Assembly (NCBI RefSeq): GCF_000735195.1
Contig: NZ_JPIM01000021.1
Span: 1-48,478, forward strand
Length of the DNA: 48,478 bases
Direction of reading: 5' to 3'
Source: Chloroflexus sp. MS-G
GTDB taxonomy: Bacteria > Chloroflexota > Chloroflexia > Chloroflexales > Chloroflexaceae
The notes under the pieces were generated by a model that did not search any database, was not told the DNA's origin, and was given only the letters and a program-made list of their open reading frames with translations. Shown piece by piece: positions 34,098 to 41,561 of the stretch; position 1 is the stretch's first letter; each line of letters begins with the position of its first letter. Made by a program: the position numbers and the translations under genes.

Positions 34098-34535
34098 TTA
34101 TTCACGAGGCCGACGCTCAACCACGATCCGAACCTGAACATCACCGGCAAGGTATTGCAGCGTCGTGCTGACCAGCGAGATGACCAGTCCACCGAAGAAA
34201 GCCGGCCAGAACCCATTCACCACGAACGCAATCCCCAATTGATCGGCCAGCGCAGAAGTCAAGCCCAGTAGCAGGGCATTGATAATCAGCCCAAACAGAC
34301 CGAGTGTCAAGATGACCAGCGGACAGGTGAGCAGGTAGAGTAATGGGCGCAACAAGGCATTGAGAAAGCCAAAGAGGAGAGCAACGATCCCAATTTGCCA
34401 CCCCGGCCCGCTGAACTCTATGCCCGGCACAATCCAGACCGCAGCAAAGATTGCGAGTGAGTAGATTAGCCAGCGCAAGAACAGACGGCTAAGCTCGTGC
34501 CGTACTCGAGTTGAAGGTGAAGGAGTTGAAGACAT
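34098..34535 (-). CDS. Small membrane protein, phage-holin-4 (YvlD-like) family
   Basis: The 145-aa protein has four hydrophobic helices (LIYSLAIFAAVWIVPGI; ALLFGFLNALLRPLLYLLT; LVILTLGLFGLIINALLLGL; FFGGLVISLVSTTLQYLA). It matches the mycobacterial-type 4-TMS holin family (Phage_holin_4_2, YvlD-like), with the characteristic LNALLRPLL and TLGLFxxxINALL. Despite the name, such proteins are chromosomal and of unknown function, and no phage genes are near. An AAGGAG site lies 6 nt before the ATG. It converges on the surface-protein gene and diverges from the methyltransferase gene. Confidence 0.85.
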   Translation of the reverse strand: MSSTPSPSTRVRHELSRLFLRWLIYSLAIFAAVWIVPGIEFSGPGWQIGIVALLFGFLNALLRPLLYLLTCPLVILTLGLFGLIINALLLGLTSALADQLGIAFVVNGFWPAFFGGLVISLVSTTLQYLAGDVQVRIVVERRPRE

Positions 34536-34638
34536 TGACTACTCCTTAAACATGACCGCGGATACCCCGACGACTCGCTCTTCTTTGGTGAGTATGATAC
34601 TATACGACGCGGGATCGCTTGAGCGAGCGACTGTCACT

Positions 34639-35448
34639 ATGATTGACGAACAAACAATGACAAAAGTTGACCAGAGCGCATTATTTGCCCGCGTTGAACA
34701 GAGTGCGCGGGCAGATGGGAAAGAAGCCTATTTTCGATTACACCGCTACCGTTTCGCGGCAATGCTGCAAGCGATGGGGCCAGCCAATGGTGCTCGCGTC
34801 CTTGAAGTTGGCGTCACGCCGGGTCAATTTACCGAACTCCTCGTCGGCGCCGGTTTTCAGGTCAGCGGAGCTGATCTTGATCCATTCACCCGCAAAGCCC
34901 TCTGGGATCGATTGGGGGTAGAGGTACGCCAGGTACATCTCGAACGTGAGCCACTGCCTTACCCCGATGCTAGCTTTGATTGGGTCGTCTTCTCAGAGGT
35001 GATCGAGCACATGGTCTATTCACCATTGCCGATCTTGCGCGAGTTTTATCGTGTGTTGCGTCCAGGCGGTCGGTTGCTCGTGACCACACCGAATGAACTC
35101 TATTTGAAAAGTCGAGCGCGTGCCATTCTCCGAATGCTGCTCTGGCAGAGCCTGAGTACACCTGAAGAGTTTCGTCACCAGATGTTGCTAGAAGGCGAGG
35201 CGCGCTACACAACCCACAGTCGTACCTATACAATGGCCGAATTGACCTGGCTGATCGAACGGGCAGGGTTTCGGATCCTGACCAAACGATTCGAGGCGCC
35301 ATGGGAACGAGTGGGTCTTGAAGCAGGTCGGCTGTTGCGGACACCTCATCGGGTGTTAGCAAAAGCACTCTTTTTTGCCTTGACGATGGCTATTCCGCCA
35401 ACACGCTCGATGCTACTGGTTGTTGGTCAGAAAAATCAGGAAATGTGA
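34639..35448 (+). CDS. Class I SAM-dependent methyltransferase
   Basis: The 269-aa protein has motif I ARVLEVGVTPGQFTELL (a slightly atypical GVTPG loop), acidic GADLDPF, EREPLPYPDASFDWVVFSEVIEH and VLRPGGRLLVTTPNELYL, the layout of Methyltransf_11/UbiE-like enzymes. A C-terminal TMAELTWLIERAGF segment fits the same family. The substrate is unknown. The start is uncertain: the ATG at 34639 and one at 34657 both lack a strong ribosome binding site; the longer start at 34552 overlaps the divergent gene's leader. Confidence 0.82.
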   Translation: MIDEQTMTKVDQSALFARVEQSARADGKEAYFRLHRYRFAAMLQAMGPANGARVLEVGVTPGQFTELLVGAGFQVSGADLDPFTRKALWDRLGVEVRQVHLEREPLPYPDASFDWVVFSEVIEHMVYSPLPILREFYRVLRPGGRLLVTTPNELYLKSRARAILRMLLWQSLSTPEEFRHQMLLEGEARYTTHSRTYTMAELTWLIERAGFRILTKRFEAPWERVGLEAGRLLRTPHRVLAKALFFALTMAIPPTRSMLLVVGQKNQEM

Positions 35449-35488
35449 CGGAACACAACTCCTTGACTACACGAAACAGGACCTATTC

Positions 35489-36973
35489 ATGCTTCGTCGT
35501 TCCAACGTTCGCCAATCGAAGCAACGATTTAACGCTAGTGTCAACATTCTTATGAAGGTTGTCAGTTGGATCCTGCGTTTGCTATTGCGATTGGCGGTCG
35601 CGATCACCTTGTTACTTCTACTGCGCTGGATTGTCTTGCGCATCCGTCGCGTACAAATTCGACCCACGCCATATACGACCCCTCCGATAGGTCCTGAGTC
35701 AATCGATGTCCGTCGACGTCGCATTGTTATCAGCGATTTGCATCTGGGTGCTGGCGATCGTAAAGACGATTTTTGCGACGATGAAGCGTTGATCGCGTTT
35801 CTCGATCACTATGTCAGTCGTGAACCGACCGAATTAATCCTAGCCGGTGACACCTTTGAATTTTTGCAGGTCAGTTTGCCCGATGTCGCCGATGATGAAT
35901 GGACACCGCGTGCAGCAGCGCGTCGCTTACAGGCTATCATCGCCGCTCATGCTGGCGTAATCGACGCATTACGCCGCTTTGTGCAGCAGGAAGGTAACCA
36001 ATTAACCATCCTGATCGGCAATCACGATTTTGAACTGCACTATCCAACGGCGAAAGCGGTCTTACGTGAGGCACTTAATCTTGCAACTGACGATCATCGC
36101 TTGCGTTTTGGCATCAGCTATCACGGTGGCGGCGTGTATATCGTCCATGGCAACCAATTTGATCGGTGGAATCGCTTCATCAACTTTGCCAGTATCAGTG
36201 AGCCGTTTGAAGTGGTGCGTGGGACGCAGCTTGTCAAAGAGGTGATCAACGAACTCGAAGAGGATCGCTTTCCACTAGCGCCGCTGATCGACAACATTAA
36301 GCCGTCTTCGGCTTTCTTTTGGTACTTGATGAGCTTACAACGATTGCGTGACCCGGATGCACGTCGTTTTGTTACCCGTGGTATTGTTGGCTTCTTGCAA
36401 GTAACTGCGTGGGCGCCACCTCATCATCTCTCCAGTGAACCAGATGAATGGCTCAGGAACTCACCACTGAAGGTACTTTGGCAACCGATTGCAACGTTTC
36501 GTCGCCAGCGTGTTGCCCGACATCAGGCAATTGCCCGTCAATTTGGTGCTGTGGCTGAAGCCGTCGATAATCTACCAGAAGTTGTTGACCAGGTACGCGA
36601 TGAAGCACGTCGCCAGGCCAGTCGTGAAGTGTCAGCATTCAACGATGAAATAGCACGGGAGATGGCTCTGCTGGCCCAGCAACCATCGTACCGTGCCGAT
36701 CGACTTTTTGTCTGTGGGCATACGCATCTGGCGCGCGTTATTAAGCTCGATCACAACCGTGTATATATTAATACCGGTACCTGGACTGATATTGTTTTCG
36801 ATGTCGAAACAATGCGTCGTCCAACCCAACGCTATCCGTTCCTGGAAATTATCAACGACGCCGACGGTATCCCGCATGGTCAATTGCTGGTCTGGTATGG
36901 GCCTGACCAACCACCACGAGTGTGGGTTGAAGAAGAACCTTCGCGGCAACGTAAACAAAGTCGTGTACAATAA
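35489..36973 (+). CDS. Membrane-anchored metallophosphoesterase
   Basis: This 494-aa protein has one strong membrane helix (about residues 23-50) and then a calcineurin-like phosphoesterase domain: VISDLHLGAGD with Asp83 and His85, ILAGDTFEF, ILIGNHDFELH, and FVCGHTHLARV, supplying the two-metal site. The substrate is unknown; family members cleave phosphoesters in nucleotides, lipids (UDP-diacylglucosamine) or proteins. A long insert (about 150-390) with helices is atypical. The start at 35489 has AGGA upstream; the longer 35420 start overlaps the methyltransferase gene. It lies 40 bases after that gene. Confidence 0.88.
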   Translation: MLRRSNVRQSKQRFNASVNILMKVVSWILRLLLRLAVAITLLLLLRWIVLRIRRVQIRPTPYTTPPIGPESIDVRRRRIVISDLHLGAGDRKDDFCDDEALIAFLDHYVSREPTELILAGDTFEFLQVSLPDVADDEWTPRAAARRLQAIIAAHAGVIDALRRFVQQEGNQLTILIGNHDFELHYPTAKAVLREALNLATDDHRLRFGISYHGGGVYIVHGNQFDRWNRFINFASISEPFEVVRGTQLVKEVINELEEDRFPLAPLIDNIKPSSAFFWYLMSLQRLRDPDARRFVTRGIVGFLQVTAWAPPHHLSSEPDEWLRNSPLKVLWQPIATFRRQRVARHQAIARQFGAVAEAVDNLPEVVDQVRDEARRQASREVSAFNDEIAREMALLAQQPSYRADRLFVCGHTHLARVIKLDHNRVYINTGTWTDIVFDVETMRRPTQRYPFLEIINDADGIPHGQLLVWYGPDQPPRVWVEEEPSRQRKQSRVQ

Positions 36974-37035
36974 GGGCAAGTGTGCAAGCGTTCTACCATC
37001 GTCGCGAAAAAGGTTAGCAAAAGGAGGAACAAGCT

Positions 37036-37383
37036 ATGAAAAAGGTGCTGCGCATCCTCGGCATTGCAGCAGTGATCGGGTTAGCAATTGCCATCTTCCG
37101 AGCTGTTCGTCAGTATCAGGAAGATAGTGTTTTCGACCTCACACCGGCCACTAACAGCAATACCAATACCAGTGGGCAACGTGGCAGCATTAGCCCAGAG
37201 CTACTCAGTATGCTGGCCGATCCTGGTGATAAGGGGCCAGTCGAGTTGATGGTTGATGCCAACGGCAAGGAGTGGTTGGTCAACCGGCGGAATGGGTATC
37301 GCTATCCGATTGAAGATGGCATCCCGATCATGCTGCTTGAAGAGGGTGAGAAGAACAAAGACGAGAGTCTGATCCAGAAGTAA
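37036..37383 (+). CDS. Membrane-anchored Trm112-like protein without zinc ligands
   Basis: The 115-aa protein has an N-terminal membrane helix (about residues 4-22) and a C-terminal domain with the Trm112/UPF0434 pattern: ELLSMLADPGDKGPVEL and GYRYPIEDGIPIMLLEE. In that family four Cys bind zinc. Here they read Asp62 and Asp65, and Asn83 and Asn86, a full Asp/Asp/Asn/Asn replacement. Trm112 proteins usually activate methyltransferases; a methyltransferase gene lies two genes upstream, but the link is speculative. A perfect AAAAGGAGGAA site precedes the ATG. Confidence 0.8.
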   Translation: MKKVLRILGIAAVIGLAIAIFRAVRQYQEDSVFDLTPATNSNTNTSGQRGSISPELLSMLADPGDKGPVELMVDANGKEWLVNRRNGYRYPIEDGIPIMLLEEGEKNKDESLIQK

Positions 37384-37439
37384 GCCCGGCTCGACGAGAT
37401 ACTGACAGGTTGAGATACGCATTGGGTGGGAGTGTAAGG

Positions 37440-37460
37440 GGGTGCGTTTTCAACGCGCCC
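37440..37460 (+). promoter_or_regulatory. Leader hairpin upstream of trpB
   Basis: GGGTGCG and CGCGCCC form a 7-bp stem (one T-G wobble) around ttttcaa, 18 bases before the ATG. No tryptophan T-box or leader peptide was seen. It may influence translation, or end the upstream transcript without a T-tract. Confidence 0.35.
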
Positions 37461-37478
37461 TGGCTAGAAAGTTGAACC

Positions 37479-38669
37479 ATGCACGAGGTTGCTTCACGAC
37501 CGGGGCGTTTTGGCCCTTACGGTGGGCGGTACGTTCCTGAAACACTGATGCCGGCAGTTAGTGCGCTTGAAGCGGCGTATGAAGAGGCAAAGGCCGATCC
37601 GAACTTTTGGGCCGAATTGACGAATCTGCACCGCACGTACACCGGTCGTCCAACACCACTAAGCTTAGCCGCTCGCCTGACTGCGCATTGCGGTGGTGCA
37701 CAGATTTATCTCAAACGCGAAGACCTGGCCCATACCGGCGCCCACAAGATCAATAATGCCCTCGGTCAGGGGTTATTGGCGAAACGGATGGGAAAACGGC
37801 GCGTCATCGCCGAGACCGGGGCCGGTCAGCATGGCGTTGCCACTGCGACCGTCTGTGCTCTGCTAGGGCTTGAGTGTGTCGTCTATATGGGTGTGGACGA
37901 TATGGCTCGCCAACGGCCAAACGTCTTTCGTATGCGTCTGCTAGGCGCAGAAGTACGAGGCGTCAGTAGCGGTTCACGCACGCTCAAAGATGCGATTAAC
38001 GAAGCTATGCGCGACTGGGTTACCAATCCCGATAGCTACTATCTCCTCGGTTCAGCGCTCGGCCCGCACCCCTACCCGACGATGGTGCGCGACTTTCAGC
38101 GGATTATTGGTCTGGAAGCACGCGAGCAGATCCTGGCCGCTACCGGGCGCTTACCAGATGTCGTGGTGGCCTGTGTTGGTGGCGGCTCGAATGCGATTGG
38201 CATCTTTCACCCATTCCTCGAAGACCATAGCGTAGCCCTGCGTGGTGTGGAAGCCGGTGGCAAAGGTGATCGCCTCGGTGAGCATGCCGCCCGCTTTCGC
38301 GCAGCAACACCCGGTGTTTTGCAGGGTACCTACTCGTATGTCTTGCAAGACGAAGCTGGTCAAATTGCACTGACCCATTCGGTCAGCGCAGGTCTCGACT
38401 ACGCCAGTATTGGTCCTGAACATGCCTGGCTACACGACAGTGGACGTGCAACGTACACAGCGGCCAGTGATGATGAAGCACTAGCAGCGTTTCAGTTGTT
38501 GGCCCGGCTTGAAGGTATTATTCCGGCGCTGGAAAGTGCTCACGCGGTTGCTGAAGCGGTGCGTCTGGCGCCAACAATGCGACCTGACCAGATCATTCTG
38601 GTCAATCTCTCTGGACGCGGCGATAAAGACATTTTCACCGTCGCCGATCTATTAGGGGTTTCAATCTAA
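37479..38669 (+). CDS. trpB: Tryptophan synthase beta chain
   Basis: TrpB condenses indole with serine using PLP. The 396-aa protein is standard TrpB1: [17 protein letters not shown] at the N-terminus, [20 protein letters not shown] with the PLP Lys, [34 protein letters not shown] for phosphate binding, [16 protein letters not shown] and NLSGRGDKD. The trpA gene, usually next to it, is not present here, nor are other trp genes, so the pathway is dispersed or the partner is elsewhere. The ribosome binding site (AGAAAG) is weak. Confidence 0.96.
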   Translation: MHEVASRPGRFGPYGGRYVPETLMPAVSALEAAYEEAKADPNFWAELTNLHRTYTGRPTPLSLAARLTAHCGGAQIYLKREDLAHTGAHKINNALGQGLLAKRMGKRRVIAETGAGQHGVATATVCALLGLECVVYMGVDDMARQRPNVFRMRLLGAEVRGVSSGSRTLKDAINEAMRDWVTNPDSYYLLGSALGPHPYPTMVRDFQRIIGLEAREQILAATGRLPDVVVACVGGGSNAIGIFHPFLEDHSVALRGVEAGGKGDRLGEHAARFRAATPGVLQGTYSYVLQDEAGQIALTHSVSAGLDYASIGPEHAWLHDSGRATYTAASDDEALAAFQLLARLEGIIPALESAHAVAEAVRLAPTMRPDQIILVNLSGRGDKDIFTVADLLGVSI

Positions 38670-39019
38670 CGTCGGTGCTGGGTGACCCTGTTCGGATCGG
38701 GTAAGTGGGTAAGGAGCGCCAGTTGTAGTTGCTGCAACATGTTACACGGTGGGCAAGCATTTCTGCCTCGCCTGGTAGTCGGTGGTTGTTTTTGTATACG
38801 ATCAGCAGGCTCTTATCGTGGGCGGGTCAGTAATTGCCCCGCCTGGTGCGATGACATATGATCGTCAGGAACTCCTATATAGCGCTCCTTGCCCAGCATC
38901 GTGTTGCACATGCACCTGAACGACGGTGGATGGGTAGTAGTTTATCAGAGAGCATTCCGCTCTGAATCCATCTCAATATTTCGCAATCGTTTCTTTTGAA
39001 TATGCGCGGGGCGGCGCGT
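38670..39019. other. Intergenic region between trpB and the second lipid kinase
   Basis: About 350 bases without a supported gene. It holds one GC-rich hairpin (38821-38843). No clear promoter for the downstream gene was found. Confidence 0.4.
38821..38843 (+). terminator. GC-rich hairpin downstream of trpB
   Basis: GGCGGG pairs with CCCGCC around an 11-nt loop, with no T-tract. It is another member of the gggcggg hairpin set seen between genes in this window, but lies 150 bases past the trpB stop. Confidence 0.35.
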
Positions 39020-39931
39020 ATGACAACAGTCATTCTTAATCCGGCAGCGGGACGTGGTTTGGCCGGTCGGCGGCGGCGTATCATTGAAGCCGAACTGCGT
39101 AAACACAATCTCGAGTACGAACTGTTTACAACTCACGCCCGTGGTGGTGCTACCGAGCTGGCGATCCAGGCAATCAATCGGGGAAACACCCGAATCATAG
39201 CCGTAGGGGGCGATGGCACGATCAATGAGGTTGTCAACGGTATTCTCCAGGCGGGTAAGCGGGTGCCGGTGACCTTGGGCATCGTCCCACTTGGCACAGG
39301 GAGTGATTTTATCAAATCGTTCCCCAGCTTTAAACAGAACGACATCGTGGGCGCTGTGCAACGCATTGTTGCTAACCAGACGCGGTCGATTGATGTTGGG
39401 CGGATTCGTGTCAGAGCCGGACGCTTGACCCTGACTCGCTACTTTATAAACGGTCTCGGTATGGGTCTCGACGCGGCAGTTGCCGTCGAGAGCCTTAAAA
39501 TTCCCCTCTTACGCGGCTTTGCCGTCTACCTGATCGCATCACTTCGTGCACTGGCAACGTATCGTCCTGGTCCAATGACGGTGCGTTTTGATGGTCGGCA
39601 GATCAGTCGCCAACTCTTCTTTGCCAGTGTCGGTAATGGTCGTTGTCAGGGAGGAGGGTTTTGGATAACCCCCGATGCACAACTTGATGATGGTTTACTC
39701 GATCTCTGTATGGTCGATACAATGCCAATCTCCCGTGCGTTACGTAAGATACCCCTCCTGATGCGCGGTGTACATACCAATGAACCGGAGGTTATGATGA
39801 CACGTGCACGCCGAATTGAAGTCACCTGCTCGACCCCGATCCCAGTTGCGACCGATGGTGAGGTCATCGCGACTGCTGCCCAGCGCGTTGACGTTGAAGT
39901 ATTGCCTGCGGCTGTGAACTTGTTGGTATGA
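39020..39931 (+). CDS. Diacylglycerol/lipid kinase family protein, second copy
   Basis: This 303-aa protein is a second member of the YegS/DagK family. It has MTTVILNPAAGRGLAG, the GGDGTINEVVNGILQAG loop, LGIVPLGTGSDFIKSF, INGLGMGLDAAVA and a late PVATDGEVI. It differs well beyond recent duplication from the copy at 11704, which has a longer C-terminus. The substrate is unknown. The ATG at 39020 matches the family's start; ATG at 39002 and TTG at 38996 are possible. The selenocysteine tRNA gene lies 62 bases past its stop. Confidence 0.88.
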   Translation: MTTVILNPAAGRGLAGRRRRIIEAELRKHNLEYELFTTHARGGATELAIQAINRGNTRIIAVGGDGTINEVVNGILQAGKRVPVTLGIVPLGTGSDFIKSFPSFKQNDIVGAVQRIVANQTRSIDVGRIRVRAGRLTLTRYFINGLGMGLDAAVAVESLKIPLLRGFAVYLIASLRALATYRPGPMTVRFDGRQISRQLFFASVGNGRCQGGGFWITPDAQLDDGLLDLCMVDTMPISRALRKIPLLMRGVHTNEPEVMMTRARRIEVTCSTPIPVATDGEVIATAAQRVDVEVLPAAVNLLV

Positions 39932-39957
39932 CCCATCCGCTGTCTCAGGTACCAGAG

Positions 39958-39986
39958 TTGACAATCTGTACGGCTCTCTCTACAAT
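39958..39986 (+). promoter_or_regulatory. Near-consensus promoter of the tRNA-Sec gene
   Basis: TTGACA (39958-39963, perfect) and TACAAT (39981-39986) are spaced by exactly 17 bp. The predicted start, about 7 bases later, falls at 39993-39994, the first base of the tRNA. Confidence 0.82.
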
Positions 39987-39993
39987 CTCGATT

Positions 39994-40087
39994 GAGAGCG
40001 CATATGGCCCGGTGGCTGTCACGGTCTTCAAAACCGTTGGGCGGAGTGACGAACTGCGCCGGTGGGTTCGACTCCCACGCGCTCTCG
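39994..40087 (+). tRNA. selC: Selenocysteine tRNA (anticodon TCA)
   Basis: This 94-nt tRNA decodes UGA as selenocysteine. It has an 8-bp acceptor stem (GAGAGCGC/GCGCTCTC) and discriminator G, a 6-bp D-stem (ATGGCC/GGCTGT) with the short CGGT loop, anticodon stem ACGGT/ACCGT with loop CTTCAAA (anticodon TCA at 40028-40030), a long variable arm (GGCGGAGT/ACTGCGCC, seven of eight paired), and T-arm GTGGG/CCCAC with TTCGACT. The 8+5 acceptor/T layout and 6-bp D-stem are the bacterial tRNA-Sec hallmarks. CCA is not encoded. No selA, selB, selD or selenoprotein is in the window. Confidence 0.93.
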
Positions 40088-40347
40088 AAAGCGTGAGAGA
40101 GACAAGCGATCTCTACCGCAGAATTTTGCTTTTGAACAGGGTGCGATAGGGGTGCTGTAATTTCTCTACAGATAGCTCTTGCTAGAAATCGTTCGAGCAA
40201 CGAGCTGTAGTCGCTCAATGTTCCTACCATCATTCTCCTACCGGTTGTCAAAATGTACTGATGTTGCTGTTGACGCACCTTCTGACCTAGTAGGAAGTTC
40301 TCTACGGCATCTCGTATAACGTTTAGATACGTAACGAGTGTTATACT
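40088..40347. other. Intergenic region after the tRNA-Sec gene
   Basis: A CTCTC/GAGAG hairpin (40082-40100) overlaps the 3' end of the tRNA. The rest shows no supported gene. Confidence 0.35.
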
Positions 40348-40626
40348 TCACGACCTCTGAACGTTCTGTATTGGAGTACCATCGTATGGTTTTACAGTCA
40401 TGCCTACACGCATGACCGGCAAGCCCGTACCACTCTTTTCATTTGGTGAAAAGTTGCCCTTGATTTCTCGTCCTTCACTGAGGGCGAGTTTCTCTTTATT
40501 GTCGGTTGTGGATTTTATAAATTTTTGTTTTTCTAGAACCAGCAGTGTTTCAAGCCAAAACACATTTTCCAGAACTGTCCTGAAATACGTGAAATCTTCG
40601 CATTCCGGAGGAGTGAACATATTCAT
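40348..40626 (-). CDS. Hypothetical small protein
   Basis: This 92-codon reading frame is charged and protein-like (ENVFWLETLLVLEKQKFIK; LPVMRVGMTVKPYDGTPIQN) and has a GTAAGGG stretch before its ATG. It is not recognised. The DNA here is more AT-rich than the surroundings and codon use is unlike that of the neighbours, which could mean a transferred or decaying gene, or chance. Another frame on the plus strand (40400-40666) is open too but has a less protein-like composition. Confidence 0.35.
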   Translation of the reverse strand: MNMFTPPECEDFTYFRTVLENVFWLETLLVLEKQKFIKSTTDNKEKLALSEGREIKGNFSPNEKSGTGLPVMRVGMTVKPYDGTPIQNVQRS

Positions 40627-40658
40627 ACTGCCCTTACTTCACCAATACGGCGGCACTG

Positions 40659-41366
40659 TCAATTGATTTCACCATTTCCATCTGTGGTCAATGGAAGAGT
40701 ATCCCCGAAGAGATAGCGATTGGCTGCCTGCACGGTTGTAGTATCACCCTGGTAAATAGCATTCAGGTCAGGAACGATGAGGCGCCCTAGCCCAACGTCT
40801 ACATTGAGCCAGGCTGGTGCCTGTTCCAACCGTGCGCGCCCGATCTGGGCGAGCAACTGATCGCCGAAGTAATTTATCGGATATAACCTTGAGATATTGC
40901 CGTTCAAGACCTGCTCAACCGTCGGTGGATAGTGGAGCGTCGCCAGACACCCGTAGTGCGTCGGGAGCATCTCAACAGCGATGGTAACGGCATTGAGTAC
41001 TTCGCGTGCGTGCTGTTCCGTGCGGTCAGGGTCGGCATGAAAAAAGATATCCCTCCATACAAACAGCGTCCAGGTGATAACGTCCGGTGTGGGTTGCGCG
41101 AGGTGCAACGCGAAGGAAAACGATGCCCGCCACAGATTGAGAATGCGACGACGGCGCGAAAAATCACAGGCGTGCCGGATTGCTGCATCGATCTCCGTTT
41201 CGGTGTACAGGATATTGGTCGGTGCCGAGATGGGATACGGAATCCCACGAGTCAAGGTATATCCGATACTTGTGTAGCGGTTGACCAACGCGCGGAATAG
41301 TCCACTGGTGCAAATGGAGGGTTGTACGGTACTGTATGCGATAAAGTCAAGTGTGTCGTTGTCCAT
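40659..41366 (-). CDS. Uncharacterised protein
   Basis: The 235-aa product is not recognised. It has no signal peptide or membrane segment and contains a mixed alpha/beta pattern (TEIDAAIRHACDFSRRRRIL; DVITWTLFVWRDIFFHADPD; LIVPDLNAIYQGDTTTVQAA). The ATG is preceded by AGAGTAGG, a plausible ribosome binding site. It lies 195 bases downstream of the M1-type peptidase gene, same strand. Size and codon use support a real gene; function is unknown. Confidence 0.7.
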   Translation of the reverse strand: MDNDTLDFIAYSTVQPSICTSGLFRALVNRYTSIGYTLTRGIPYPISAPTNILYTETEIDAAIRHACDFSRRRRILNLWRASFSFALHLAQPTPDVITWTLFVWRDIFFHADPDRTEQHAREVLNAVTIAVEMLPTHYGCLATLHYPPTVEQVLNGNISRLYPINYFGDQLLAQIGRARLEQAPAWLNVDVGLGRLIVPDLNAIYQGDTTTVQAANRYLFGDTLPLTTDGNGEIN

Positions 41367-41561
41367 AACGGCCTACTCTGTTGTTTTGATGATGAAACCT
41401 GCTTTCTTCTACCAGCCCGGTCGCCATCTTTATCAGGGTGTTGATGGCACGCAGTTGAACCTGTGGTACACAAATAAACACTTCCTAAAATACTCCTACA
41501 ATGGAAAGAATCAGCAAGAAATATCACAGAACTGCCGTGAAGGAGATCTTCACCCACTCCT

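Noticed and set aside
34098..34535. Phage remnant, from the holin-like protein
   Set aside because: The holin-4 family is widespread on chromosomes, and no other phage gene is near.
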